The notes under the pieces: model-generated | Databases searched by the model: none | Told to the model about the DNA's origin: nothing | What the model saw: only the letters and a program-made list of their open reading frames with translations | Assembly (NCBI RefSeq): GCF_900177415.1 | Contig: NZ_FXAF01000004.1 | Location: forward strand, 1 to 50,836 | DNA from: Xaviernesmea oryzae | GTDB lineage: Bacteria > Pseudomonadota > Alphaproteobacteria > Rhizobiales > Rhizobiaceae | Reading direction: 5' to 3' | Length of the DNA: 50,836 nucleotides | Made by a program: the position numbers and the translations under genes | Shown here: one piece after another, positions 17,998 to 26,511 of the stretch | Numbering within the stretch: the first letter of the stretch is position 1 | How the letters are laid out: every line of letters starts with the position of its first letter

Positions 17998-19021
17998 CGG
18001 CGAGCTCCTCGGCAAAGTGGCAGGCAACCTTGCGGCCGGTTGCGCCGTCCTCAAGGACCGGCTCGGCTGTGGCGCACAGGTCCCGGGCATGGGGGCAGCG
18101 GGCGCGGAATCGACAACCCGGCGGAGGATTGATTGGATTGGGCGGATCGCCCGTCAAAGGTGCCAGTTTGATGCGCTCGTCCGGTGAAGAGCTCAGCCGC
18201 GACCGCAGCAGCGCCTTCGTATAGGGATGGCGGGGACGGCGGTATATCTCGTCGACCGCGCCGATTTCCACAATCTTGCCCATATACATCACCAGTACCC
18301 GGTCGGAGATGTACTGGACGACGTTCAGGTCGTGGGAAATGAAGATGTAGGTCAGCCGCAGATCTTCCCGCAGCCGCCGCAACAGGTTCAGGACCTGCGC
18401 CTCCACCGATTTGTCGAGCGCCGAGACGGATTCGTCGAGAATGATCATGCGCGGATCGAGCGCGAGCGCCCTTGCAATGTTGACGCGCTGCTTCTGACCC
18501 CCGGACAGTTCGTGAGGATAGCGTCCCGCAAATATGTCCGGCCGCAGCCCGACGCGCACTAGAAGATCCCTCGCCTTGGCTTTTGCCTCGGACGCCGAGG
18601 CGCCGTGGACGCGGGGACCATAAGCAATGGACGTCTCGATCGAAAGCCTCGGGTTCAGCGAGGACGAGCTGTCCTGGAACACCATCTGAAGGTTGCGCCG
18701 GAGCTGCGTGAGCGGCATGTCGCGCGTACCGATAGCGCCGCCGTCGAAGATCAGCTCACCACTGTCGGCATCGATCAGATGCATGAGCAGCTTTCCGAGG
18801 GTAGATTTGCCGCAACCAGACTCGCCGACGACGCCAAGCGTCTCACCCTTCGCGACGGTAAAACTGACGCCATCGACGGCATGAACCCTGGCGGTGCTCC
18901 GGACAGCCGCACCCCTTACAGCAAAATGCTTCTTGAGATCGCGGACGATCAACATCGGCTGAGCGGCGCCGCCGACGTCGCGCTCGTCTGTAGCTGTGGA
19001 TGTTGTATCAACTAAGAACAT
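17990..19021 (-). CDS. Peptide-type ABC transporter ATPase (DppF-like)
   Basis: The 343-residue protein starts at ATG 19021 behind AGGGGG. It shows Walker A GESGCGKS, the Q-loop VFQDSSSSLNPR typical of DppF/OppF, signature LSGGQKQRV and Walker B MIILDESVSALD. The usual Pro after Glu is replaced by Ser, which is a mild oddity. The C-terminal HPYTKALL and GCRFRARCP are also present. It is expressed between the DppC-type permease (13 bases away) and the DppD-type gene (overlapping). Confidence 0.92.
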   Translation of the reverse strand: MFLVDTTSTATDERDVGGAAQPMLIVRDLKKHFAVRGAAVRSTARVHAVDGVSFTVAKGETLGVVGESGCGKSTLGKLLMHLIDADSGELIFDGGAIGTRDMPLTQLRRNLQMVFQDSSSSLNPRLSIETSIAYGPRVHGASASEAKAKARDLLVRVGLRPDIFAGRYPHELSGGQKQRVNIARALALDPRMIILDESVSALDKSVEAQVLNLLRRLREDLRLTYIFISHDLNVVQYISDRVLVMYMGKIVEIGAVDEIYRRPRHPYTKALLRSRLSSSPDERIKLAPLTGDPPNPINPPPGCRFRARCPHARDLCATAEPVLEDGATGRKVACHFAEELADA

Positions 19022-19034
19022 TGCTCGATCCCCC

Positions 19035-19949
19035 TTAAGCCTTGACATCCATGGCCCGGCGCAGACCGTCGCTGATGAAATTGAACGACAGCGATGTCAG
19101 GAATATCGCCAGGCCCGGCAGGGCGCAGATCAGTGGTTGCACGTAGATGGACTGCCGCAGGCTCGACAGCATCTGCCCCCAATCGGGTGTCGGCGGTTCG
19201 ACACCGAGCCCGAGGAAGGACAGGCCGGCCCCCAGCAGCACGGCAACCGAAATCAGGCTCGACGCATAAACGACCACGGGTGTCAGGACGTTGCCGATGA
19301 CATGCGTGCGGATGATCGACCAATTGGAGGCGCCCGTGGCGCGTGCCGCTTCGATGTAGTCGAGCGCCCGGATCTGGACTGTGGCGGATTCGGCAATCCG
19401 ACAGAGCGACGGAATGAACACCAGTGTCAGGGCGATCAGGCCGTTCAATATGCCGCCGCCAAGCGTACCGGAAATGGCGACAGCGAGCAGAACCGAAGGA
19501 AAAGCGTAAAACACGTCCATCACGCGCATGATCAGCATGTTGACCCCGCGGCCGAAGAACCCCGCCACGACACCAAGCAGCCCGCCGATCAAGGTCGCGA
19601 GGACCACGGGCACGATGCCGAGGAGAAGCGAGGTGCGTCCACCATAGACAAGGCGTGAGAACAGGTCGCGTCCCAGCTCGTCGGTACCCAGCAGATGCCC
19701 CTTGAAACCGATCGGCTTCAGCCGGCGTGCCATGCTCGTCTGAAACGGATCCGGCAGGCCGAGCCACGGCGCAATCAGGGCGCCAAGGATGATCAGAAGC
19801 GCGAGCGCGAGAAAGAATAACGTAAAGCGGTCATGTCTCAATCGCCGCGCGACCCCCGCCCAATAACCGCGCGATCGGGCCTCCGCTCCTCCACTGACGG
19901 CCGGCGGACCTTGAAAGGTTATGGTATTGCCGGTGGTGATATCGGTCAT
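19035..19949 (-). CDS. Peptide-type ABC transporter permease (DppC-like)
   Basis: The 304-residue membrane protein has a cytoplasmic N-terminus, a first helix at about 43-62 (TLFFLALALLIILGAL), the DppC landmark GTDELGRDLFSRLVYGGRTS and the coupling loop ATGASNWSIIRTHVIGN near 212. Its start is 9 bases after the DppB-type stop. It forms the transmembrane channel together with that protein. Confidence 0.92.
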   Translation of the reverse strand: MTDITTGNTITFQGPPAVSGGAEARSRGYWAGVARRLRHDRFTLFFLALALLIILGALIAPWLGLPDPFQTSMARRLKPIGFKGHLLGTDELGRDLFSRLVYGGRTSLLLGIVPVVLATLIGGLLGVVAGFFGRGVNMLIMRVMDVFYAFPSVLLAVAISGTLGGGILNGLIALTLVFIPSLCRIAESATVQIRALDYIEAARATGASNWSIIRTHVIGNVLTPVVVYASSLISVAVLLGAGLSFLGLGVEPPTPDWGQMLSSLRQSIYVQPLICALPGLAIFLTSLSFNFISDGLRRAMDVKA

Positions 19950-19958
19950 GGCTCTTCC

Positions 19959-20915
19959 TCAGGTGCGGCGCACGCGCGGATCGAAGATCGATTGCAAGAC
20001 ATCGACGACGAGGTTGATGATGACGAAGCTGATGGACAGCACCAGGATGGTGCCCTGCAGCAGCGGCACGTCACGGGTGAGGATCGCCTTGCCGAGCAGG
20101 AAACCGGTGCCCGGCCAATTGAAGATCGTTTCCACGAGAATGGAGCCACCGACCAGGAAGCCAAACTGAAGCCCCATGACTGCCAGGATTTGCGGAAAGG
20201 CGTTCTTGACCGCGTGCGTCAGGATCGCATATGGCGGCAGGCCCTTCGCTCGCAGCAGCTGGATCGATTCTTGCCCCAATGCCTCCGCCACAGACGCCCG
20301 GACGCTGCGCATGATGATCCCGAGCGGCAGAACCGACATCGTGATGATCGGCAGGATGGCGTAGCGCAACTGCGCCCAGTCGGTAAGGCTGAAACTGTCG
20401 GAGCCTGCCGACCCCATTCCCGCTGCTGGGAGCCACCCGAGCTCCACCGCGAATACGATGACCAGAACGATGCCGAGCCAATAATTCGGGACGCTGACCC
20501 CAGTAATCGAAAGGGTCGTGCTGGCCTGGTCGATCCGCGAGCCGATATTATAGGCGGCGACCGTACCGAGGATGAAGGCGAGGACGAAGGCAAGCAGGAC
20601 GGCGCCCGCGGAGAGAACTGCCGTATTGCCGAGCGCACTCATGACCTCCCGGAACACGGGCCGCTGCGACTGAAGTGATACGCCGAGATCCCCCGATGCG
20701 GCGCGCAACACCCATCTGCCGTACTGGACCCAGACCGGCTGGTCAAAACCGTAGAGACGCAGGAGATAGGCCGCATCCTCGGGCGTGGCATCGGGTGGCA
20801 GCAGCGCCTGCGCGGGATCGCCGGGGGCAAGGTACATCAGCGCGAAACAGACCGCCGTCACCCCGAGGCATACCGGTATGATGTACAGCATGCGTTTGAT
20901 TATATAGCCGATCAT
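19959..20915 (-). CDS. Peptide-type ABC transporter permease (DppB-like)
   Basis: The 318-residue protein starts with the DppB-type first helix (IIKRMLYIIPVCLGVTAVCF) and YLAPGDPAQALL. It contains the ligand-independent conserved block RYAILPIITMSVLPLG, and the coupling segment LRAKGLPPYAILTHAVKNAF near 225. It follows the binding-protein gene after a 60-base gap holding the 20939-20965 stem-loop. It shows no truncation. Confidence 0.92.
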   Translation of the reverse strand: MIGYIIKRMLYIIPVCLGVTAVCFALMYLAPGDPAQALLPPDATPEDAAYLLRLYGFDQPVWVQYGRWVLRAASGDLGVSLQSQRPVFREVMSALGNTAVLSAGAVLLAFVLAFILGTVAAYNIGSRIDQASTTLSITGVSVPNYWLGIVLVIVFAVELGWLPAAGMGSAGSDSFSLTDWAQLRYAILPIITMSVLPLGIIMRSVRASVAEALGQESIQLLRAKGLPPYAILTHAVKNAFPQILAVMGLQFGFLVGGSILVETIFNWPGTGFLLGKAILTRDVPLLQGTILVLSISFVIINLVVDVLQSIFDPRVRRT

Positions 20916-20938
20916 GGGTCCATTCCTGATGGGGCATC

Positions 20939-20965
20939 GGCGAAAGGCCCTTGCGGCCTTTCGCC
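20939..20965 (-). promoter_or_regulatory. Intercistronic stem-loop after binding-protein gene
   Basis: GGCGAAAGGCC (20939-20949), loop CTTGC, GGCCTTTCGCC (20955-20965) give eleven perfect pairs. It occupies the same place as the 8235-8256 hairpin in the other peptide-type operon, between binding protein and DppB. No T-run follows, so message stabilisation or partial attenuation is more likely than full termination. Confidence 0.65.
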
Positions 20966-20975
20966 TTACGCTCGC

Positions 20976-22577
20976 TTACTCGACGGTGATCGGGGTCAAA
21001 TCCTGGAACCAACTTTGCGCCTGGACGAAGCCTTTGACATTCGGGCCAAGGGCGCGGGGATTGAGGTCGCGGACAACGAACAGCAGCGGCGGATCTTCAG
21101 TCGTCAGGCGGTGCATTTCGGAAATGATTTCCGTCTGCTTGCCCACGTCGAAGGTCTGCTGCGCCTGCTTTGCAAGCTCGTCGACCTTCGCATTGTTGTA
21201 CCAGCCCCAGTTCAGCCCCTGCGGCGCGTTGGACGCGGTCGTGTAGCGACGGAAGATCGCGCTCACCGGATCGATGATCGGATTGGCGCCGTTGACGGCG
21301 TCATAGTCCGGATTGGCCTCCCAACCCTTCTGGGAGATGCTCATGATCGAGTTCCAGTCCACCACGCTGAGGGTAACCTTGAAGCCGACCTGCTCGAGCT
21401 GCTCCTTGACCAGCTCGTTCATCGACAAAGGCTGCATCATGCCCGACCCGGAATTCGACATCGCGATCCTGATCTCGCAAGGCGAGCAGTTGGCCTCCCG
21501 GAGAAGGGCCTTGGCCTTTTCGGGTTGATAGTCATAGGGCTTTGCGCCGCCGAAGAACGGTGATTTCTCCGAATAGGTCGAGCCGGCCGCAACTGCCAGC
21601 CCGTTCAACATCTCCACCATCTCCTCGCGGTTGATGGCGTAGTTCGCTGCCTGCCGCACTTTCACGTTGGAGAAAGGCCCCTTTCGCGTGTTGAAGGCGT
21701 ATACCCAGACGTGAGGATATTCATTGGTATAGATTTGTGCTCCCGATTCTTTAAGTCGGTCGATCATATCCGGAGCCGGCGCCTCGATGAAATCAGCTTG
21801 ACCGGAAAGCAATGCGGCGGTGCGGGTGGTCGATTCGGGCATCGGCAGCAGGACCAGCCTATCATGCCTGGGAATCCGCTTCTTGTCCCAGTACTCGGCA
21901 TTCTTCACGAGTTCGAGGCGCTCGCGCGGGTTCACCTTGTCGAACTTATAGGGACCTGTCCCGACCGGGTGCTTGGCAAATTCGCTGTAGTCGTATTTTG
22001 CGGCCTCGCCCGCGCAAGGCGAGATCATGAACCAGTTATAGAAATTGTAAGGGAACAGTGCATCTGGCGTCTTCGAATAGATCGCCAGTGTGTAGTCATC
22101 GACGACCTCCGCCCTGTCCAGGTTGCCGGTGCGCGAACGCTGCCTTGCATATTGCACCGGATTGAATTGCGGAACGGTCTGGACCGTCAGACGCTCGATG
22201 TTCCACAACGCACTCTTAGCGTTCCATTCGCAGCTGTCGTGAAACTTGACGCCCTGGCGCAGCTTGAAAATCCACCGCTTGTCGTTCTGGGGATCCACGG
22301 CCCATTCCGTCGCAAGGCCAGGCGCCATCCTGGCTTCGATGTCGGAGCGAGAGAGGTCCCAGTTGATCAGCGAATCATAGAGCGACCAGCCGACGAAGCG
22401 GGCGCCTTCATAGCCTTGGTCCGGTTGGCCGGACCAGTCCGGAATGTCGCTGACCGTCATGCCGACGCGCAGCACGCTTTCGGCCTTGGCCGCATTTGCC
22501 GACAGCGCCAGCAACAGACCCGCAGCCAACAGTGACGCCGATCGTTTCAAACCCCATGTGATTTCGTTGTTCTTCAT
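20976..22577 (-). CDS. Peptide-type ABC transporter solute-binding protein (SBP family 5)
   Basis: The 533-residue precursor carries a Sec signal peptide (SASLLAAGLLLALSANAAKA, cleavage near residue 32). The mature SBP_bac_5 protein shows RWIFKLRQGVKFHDSCEWNA near 110, GTGPYKFDKVNPRERLELVKN near 205 and KVRQAANYAINREEM near 310. The insertion with paired cysteines (EANCSPCEIRI) near 375 is unusual in this family and could form a disulfide in the periplasm. It is 37 bases after the MFS gene and is the capture subunit of the LysR-linked importer. Confidence 0.92.
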   Translation of the reverse strand: MKNNEITWGLKRSASLLAAGLLLALSANAAKAESVLRVGMTVSDIPDWSGQPDQGYEGARFVGWSLYDSLINWDLSRSDIEARMAPGLATEWAVDPQNDKRWIFKLRQGVKFHDSCEWNAKSALWNIERLTVQTVPQFNPVQYARQRSRTGNLDRAEVVDDYTLAIYSKTPDALFPYNFYNWFMISPCAGEAAKYDYSEFAKHPVGTGPYKFDKVNPRERLELVKNAEYWDKKRIPRHDRLVLLPMPESTTRTAALLSGQADFIEAPAPDMIDRLKESGAQIYTNEYPHVWVYAFNTRKGPFSNVKVRQAANYAINREEMVEMLNGLAVAAGSTYSEKSPFFGGAKPYDYQPEKAKALLREANCSPCEIRIAMSNSGSGMMQPLSMNELVKEQLEQVGFKVTLSVVDWNSIMSISQKGWEANPDYDAVNGANPIIDPVSAIFRRYTTASNAPQGLNWGWYNNAKVDELAKQAQQTFDVGKQTEIISEMHRLTTEDPPLLFVVRDLNPRALGPNVKGFVQAQSWFQDLTPITVE

Positions 22578-22614
22578 GTTCCCACTCCATTCTTATTGTT
22601 GGAATTTCCCGGAC

Positions 22615-24039
22615 TTAGATCTGTTTCGGCACCCGTTTCATCAATGACGCCGCGAGCAGGCTGCCGGTGGACGTAAAGACCGCCACCAGCGCGAATATCT
22701 CGCCACCGACGTGCGATGCCACCGCATTGGGCGCGACGGAGGCCGCCGGCATCTGCCACAGCCCCGCAATCAGGACGATCAAGGTCCCAATCAGCGCCGT
22801 CCCCAACGAGGCGCCTATATTGCGGAATAGCGAAACGCTGGCGGAAGCCACGCCCAGATGCGCCTTCCCGGCGGCATGCTGAACGAGTATCTGTACGACT
22901 CCCATGACGCTGCCCATCAGGCAGGCGACAACCGCCAGCAGCGTCGAGAGAACGTTCGGCGAAACAACACTCTGCATCATCGACATGAGCAACAGAATGC
23001 AGCTCGCCATGGCCAAGGCGATGGCCGGATAGATCGCCGTCTTTCCAGAGCGCGATACGAGATTGCCGGTGACGAGCGCGCCGATCCCGATGCCGGCGGT
23101 GAGCGGTAGCAGCAGCATTCCGCTTTCGAGCGGTGTTACCGCGAAATTCTCCTGTAGGTAGAGCGGATAGAAGGCAGTCAGCGACACAAGTGCCGCACCG
23201 TGACAGGAGCCCATGGCATTGGAGCGCCAGACGACCGGCTTCATGAGCAGGGGCACCGGGAAAAGCGGCGCCTTCACCCGTCGCTCGTGGTGGGTCAGCA
23301 GGACAACGAGGAATGCCGTCAACGCTGCGACTGCCATGCAGGAGGCATAGGACGACGACGTGACGTTCTTTATCATGTCAACGAGCCAGAACGAAGTTGC
23401 GACCGTAAGGGAAAATAGCAGCAACCCGAAGAAATCGAAGGGCTCGCGCGCTGCGGCGGGCGGGCGGCGAGGGATGAGAAGGACAATGCAAAGGGCGGCC
23501 ACACCAATGATTGCGCTGACCGTGAAGATCGATCGCCAGCCCCAGAGCCCGGAAAACAACCCCCCGATGACGGGGCCGATCGCATTTGCAGCAACCACGA
23601 TGCCCGAAAGATATCCCTGGTAATATCCCCTCTGGCGCGGCGACAGGACTTCGCCGATCAGGGCGTGCGCCAGCGCCATGAGGCCTCCCCCGCCCATTCC
23701 CTGCAGGAACCGGCAGGCGACGAGCTCGTAAAGATTGGTCGAAAAGCCGCAAAGGAACGAGCCGATGATGAACACCCCGAGCGCGGACAGGAGAACGTTT
23801 CGGCGGCCATGCATGTCTGCAAGCCGTCCGTAGGCGGGCGCCGAGATCGTCGCTGCGACAAGGTAGGAAATGACGACGAATGGTGCGTATTCGGGACTCT
23901 GGAATTCCTGGCCGATCGTCGGCAAGGCGGCGGACGCCGCCGTCATGTCGATCGCGGCAAGTGCCATTGGCATCGCCGCCGCAGCGAAAACCATCCAAAT
24001 GCTGCGGGTTCGTTTTCCATCGATCAGGCTGTCACTCAT
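22615..24039 (-). CDS. MFS transporter, DHA2 (EmrB/QacA) type
   Basis: The 474-residue protein is taken from ATG 24039; a TTG nine codons upstream is possible. About 14 hydrophobic helices and the MFS motif A (GRLADMHGRR, between helices 2 and 3) and motif C (ANAIGPVIGG, helix 5) place it in the proton-driven drug/metabolite exporter group. It is the first gene of the operon with the ABC importer and amidohydrolase, so an efflux role for a toxic product or excess substrate is plausible. It may instead import the substrate. It is divergent from lysR, with a T-N11-A operator between them. Confidence 0.88.
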   Translation of the reverse strand: MSDSLIDGKRTRSIWMVFAAAAMPMALAAIDMTAASAALPTIGQEFQSPEYAPFVVISYLVAATISAPAYGRLADMHGRRNVLLSALGVFIIGSFLCGFSTNLYELVACRFLQGMGGGGLMALAHALIGEVLSPRQRGYYQGYLSGIVVAANAIGPVIGGLFSGLWGWRSIFTVSAIIGVAALCIVLLIPRRPPAAAREPFDFFGLLLFSLTVATSFWLVDMIKNVTSSSYASCMAVAALTAFLVVLLTHHERRVKAPLFPVPLLMKPVVWRSNAMGSCHGAALVSLTAFYPLYLQENFAVTPLESGMLLLPLTAGIGIGALVTGNLVSRSGKTAIYPAIALAMASCILLLMSMMQSVVSPNVLSTLLAVVACLMGSVMGVVQILVQHAAGKAHLGVASASVSLFRNIGASLGTALIGTLIVLIAGLWQMPAASVAPNAVASHVGGEIFALVAVFTSTGSLLAASLMKRVPKQI

Positions 24040-24138
24040 GCGGTCCACAGAAATGCTCGATCTCAACGGTTCACACCGAGATCAGATAAGGTCGGTCTGG
24101 AGGCGTTTGTAGGACGATCGGAAGAAGAGCATTCCCGC

Positions 24139-24151
24139 TTGCATGATGCAA
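24139..24151. promoter_or_regulatory. LysR-type operator (T-N11-A)
   Basis: TTGCAT-G-ATGCAA is a perfect 13-base dyad in the 134-base divergent region. It lies 22 bases before the lysR ATG and about 100 bases before the MFS start. It fits the T-N11-A consensus of LysR recognition sites exactly. Its position suits autorepression of lysR with activation of the MFS-ABC-amidohydrolase operon. Confidence 0.7.
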
Positions 24152-24173
24152 ATGGATAGTTCACATACCTACT

Positions 24174-25085
24174 ATGCGCCAGATTAATTTTGCCACCTTC
24201 GATCTCAACCTCCTGCTAGTCTTCGAAGCGATCTTTCAGGAGAGTAGCGTCACCGAAGCCGGCGCCCGGCTTGGCTTGAGCCAATCGGCCGTCAGTGCGG
24301 CGCTTCGCAGACTGAGGGAGCATTTCGACGATCCGCTGTTCTCGCGCGAGGAGGGGCGCATGGTGCCGACATCCGCGGCCCTGCGGCTTGCGGCTCCGAT
24401 TTCGAAAGCTCTCCAGCTCCTTCGCACCGAACTCGCAACGGAAAAATTCAATCCGGAATATGCCCGAGTCGTCTTTACCATCGGCGCGAGCGATTATTTC
24501 GGGATGACCGAACTGCCGCTCATTTTCACGGCGTTGACCAAGGCCGCTCCCGGCTGTTCTTTCCTGGTCAAGTCAATGAACGAGGACGCTGCCCTTCAGA
24601 TGCTCGGCAAGAATGAGCTCGACATATATATAGGCCGCGTCAAGCTGCCGCCGGCGTTCATCAGATCTAGAAGTATTCTGAAAGATACGTCACGCTGCGT
24701 GTACCGGAAAAACCATCCTCGTATACGCGGTGACATCACACTTAGCCAATACACTAAAGTGCCGCATGTGATAGCCACTTTGAATGGAGAGCTCCATAGC
24801 ATCATTGACGACTATCTGGCCGGTCGAAACTTGAGCAGGAATATCGTCCTGAGCATGCCGCAGTATCACGCCATTCCAAAACTCCTTGCGGAAACTGATT
24901 TGATTGCAACATTGCCGAGCCGAATCATGTCTCAGGTTGATCCCGAAATGGGACTTTACCAGGCACCACTTCCGTTTACCTGGCCATCATTCGAAATGAG
25001 CGTCTATTGGCATCAGCGAACCGAAGGCAGCCTCTCGCACGTCTGGCTTCGAGAGACCATTCGAAATGCATTGCAAGGTCTGTGA
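24174..25085 (+). CDS. LysR-family transcriptional regulator
   Basis: The 303-residue protein opens with the LysR winged helix (FDLNLLLVFEAIFQESSVTEAG, then LGLSQSAVSAALRRLREHFDDPLF). The periplasmic-binding-like effector domain follows from about residue 90. The FDLNLL start and overall style resemble the NodD/NahR/LinR branch, which often senses aromatic compounds; that placement is by eye. No good ribosome-binding site precedes the ATG, which is common for divergent LysR genes. It likely controls the minus-strand operon 24039-16228. Confidence 0.9.
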   Translation: MRQINFATFDLNLLLVFEAIFQESSVTEAGARLGLSQSAVSAALRRLREHFDDPLFSREEGRMVPTSAALRLAAPISKALQLLRTELATEKFNPEYARVVFTIGASDYFGMTELPLIFTALTKAAPGCSFLVKSMNEDAALQMLGKNELDIYIGRVKLPPAFIRSRSILKDTSRCVYRKNHPRIRGDITLSQYTKVPHVIATLNGELHSIIDDYLAGRNLSRNIVLSMPQYHAIPKLLAETDLIATLPSRIMSQVDPEMGLYQAPLPFTWPSFEMSVYWHQRTEGSLSHVWLRETIRNALQGL

Positions 25086-25196
25086 TCCGCTCTACCTCGG
25101 TCAATCACACGGGTCGGCGCTCGCATCATAGCTTGCCACGGAGCACCACCTAAAGACCACTTCACTGCTGTCGCCCCGTACAAAGGCTGGCACGTA

Positions 25197-26462
25197 TCAG
25201 GAAGACCAATTCACGGCGTGTAGAAGTAAGGCGGCAGCAAGGATCTCCAGCGATTCCAGATCAACGAACTCGTCCGGACCGTGGGCATTGCCGCCACGCG
25301 GCCCGAGATGGACACTCGGCGTCGATGTCCACTTGTTGAACAGATAGCCGTCGCCTCCAAAGGTGGCCCCCGTCGCGCTTTGCGTTTCGCCAGTCACCGC
25401 CTCCAAGGCTTCACGCAGCGCAACGACGCCGGCGTTTTCTGGAGACGTGTCGGCACCAGAAAGATATCTGCTCGTCGGCTCGAGACGCAGCGGTGCGGTC
25501 GTATTCGACAGCACCGGTGCGAGCGCAGCCTGCAATTCGCCGTGGAGCTCGGCTTCCGTCATGCCCGGCAAGGTCTGGATGAAGAACTCGGCGCGCGCTT
25601 CCACTGGAATTCCGATGTTGCCGCCTGGGCTGTCGCCGGCCATCAGCTTGGAGAAGACCAGATCCCGGGGATGGCGCTCGGCCGCGAACAATCCCGGATG
25701 CGGCCGGGCATTGATGTCGGCCTCGTATCGTCCCAGCAGGCCAATCGCTTCAGCGAGCGTCGAAATCGGGTTGCGAATGGTCTCGCCGCCATAGGCAACG
25801 CCGCCCGCCCCTTCGGCGATCAGCTCGAAGACCTGCCCGCCGCGGGTTTGCGGGCATACCTTGAGGTTCGTCGGCTCCGGTATGATTGCGAGGGCGCCGA
25901 CATGCCCCCTGAGAATAGCCGCAAGCGTTCCGTTCGCGCCAGCATTCTCCTCGTCGACGACGCTTTGCAAGAGGATGTCGCCGCCTGTCTCGATCCCCTG
26001 CTCGGCGATGATCTTGATCACCATGGCGCATGCGGCGACGCCTGCCTTCATGTCATAGCTGCCGCGGCCGAAAAGCTTTCCGTCCCGCACCTTGCCGGAG
26101 AAGGGATCACCGCTCTGCCAGGGAAGCGGCGCACGTGTGACGGTATCCATGTGGCCGTTGAAGACCAGGGCACGGCCGCCCGGTGATGTGGCCCGCCGCG
26201 TCACCACGAGATTGGGCCGGTCGGTATAGTCCCGGCCGCGCCACCAGTCGGGGTGGTCGGTTATCCCGGGAACCTGGTCGGGCCGGAAGCTGTCGATTTC
26301 CACGGCGCAGCCCGCAAAGAAGTCCGCAAGGACCTTCTGCCCCCTCACTTCATCGCCATGCGGGATGCGGTTTTCCGTCGGCGCCCTCACCAGATCGACG
26401 GTGAGGCCGACGAGCGTGTCCCATTCGGATTTGACGAGTTCTCTGGCTTGTTTCGCGTCCAT
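25197..26462 (-). CDS. M20-family metallopeptidase/deacylase (ArgE/DapE type)
   Basis: The 421-residue protein starts at ATG 26462 (CGAGGA upstream). It has the M20 metal site and catalytic residues: GHMDTV (His, catalytic Asp), GRGSYDMKAG (bridging Asp), VVDEENAG (catalytic and metal Glu), IPEPT and the distal His in GGNAHGPDEF. The lid domain lies about residues 205-325. Family members remove N-acyl groups from amino acids or cleave dipeptides and are cytosolic. It is the last gene of the sugar-transporter operon, 49 bases after the binding-protein gene. That raises the possibility that the imported sugar carries an acyl or aminoacyl group. Substrate not readable. Confidence 0.88.
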   Translation of the reverse strand: MDAKQARELVKSEWDTLVGLTVDLVRAPTENRIPHGDEVRGQKVLADFFAGCAVEIDSFRPDQVPGITDHPDWWRGRDYTDRPNLVVTRRATSPGGRALVFNGHMDTVTRAPLPWQSGDPFSGKVRDGKLFGRGSYDMKAGVAACAMVIKIIAEQGIETGGDILLQSVVDEENAGANGTLAAILRGHVGALAIIPEPTNLKVCPQTRGGQVFELIAEGAGGVAYGGETIRNPISTLAEAIGLLGRYEADINARPHPGLFAAERHPRDLVFSKLMAGDSPGGNIGIPVEARAEFFIQTLPGMTEAELHGELQAALAPVLSNTTAPLRLEPTSRYLSGADTSPENAGVVALREALEAVTGETQSATGATFGGDGYLFNKWTSTPSVHLGPRGGNAHGPDEFVDLESLEILAAALLLHAVNWSS

Positions 26463-26482
26463 GACGGTCCTCGTGGGAGATG

Positions 26483-26503
26483 GCGGGCGGAGTGTCCGCC
26501 CGC
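26483..26503 (-). promoter_or_regulatory. Intercistronic stem-loop after binding-protein gene
   Basis: GCGGGCGGA (26483-26491), loop GTG, TCCGCCCGC (26495-26503) form nine perfect pairs between the RbsB-type gene and the M20 gene. There is no T-run. It is the third hairpin in the window directly downstream of a solute-binding-protein gene. Confidence 0.6.
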
Positions 26504-26511
26504 ACTGGTTG

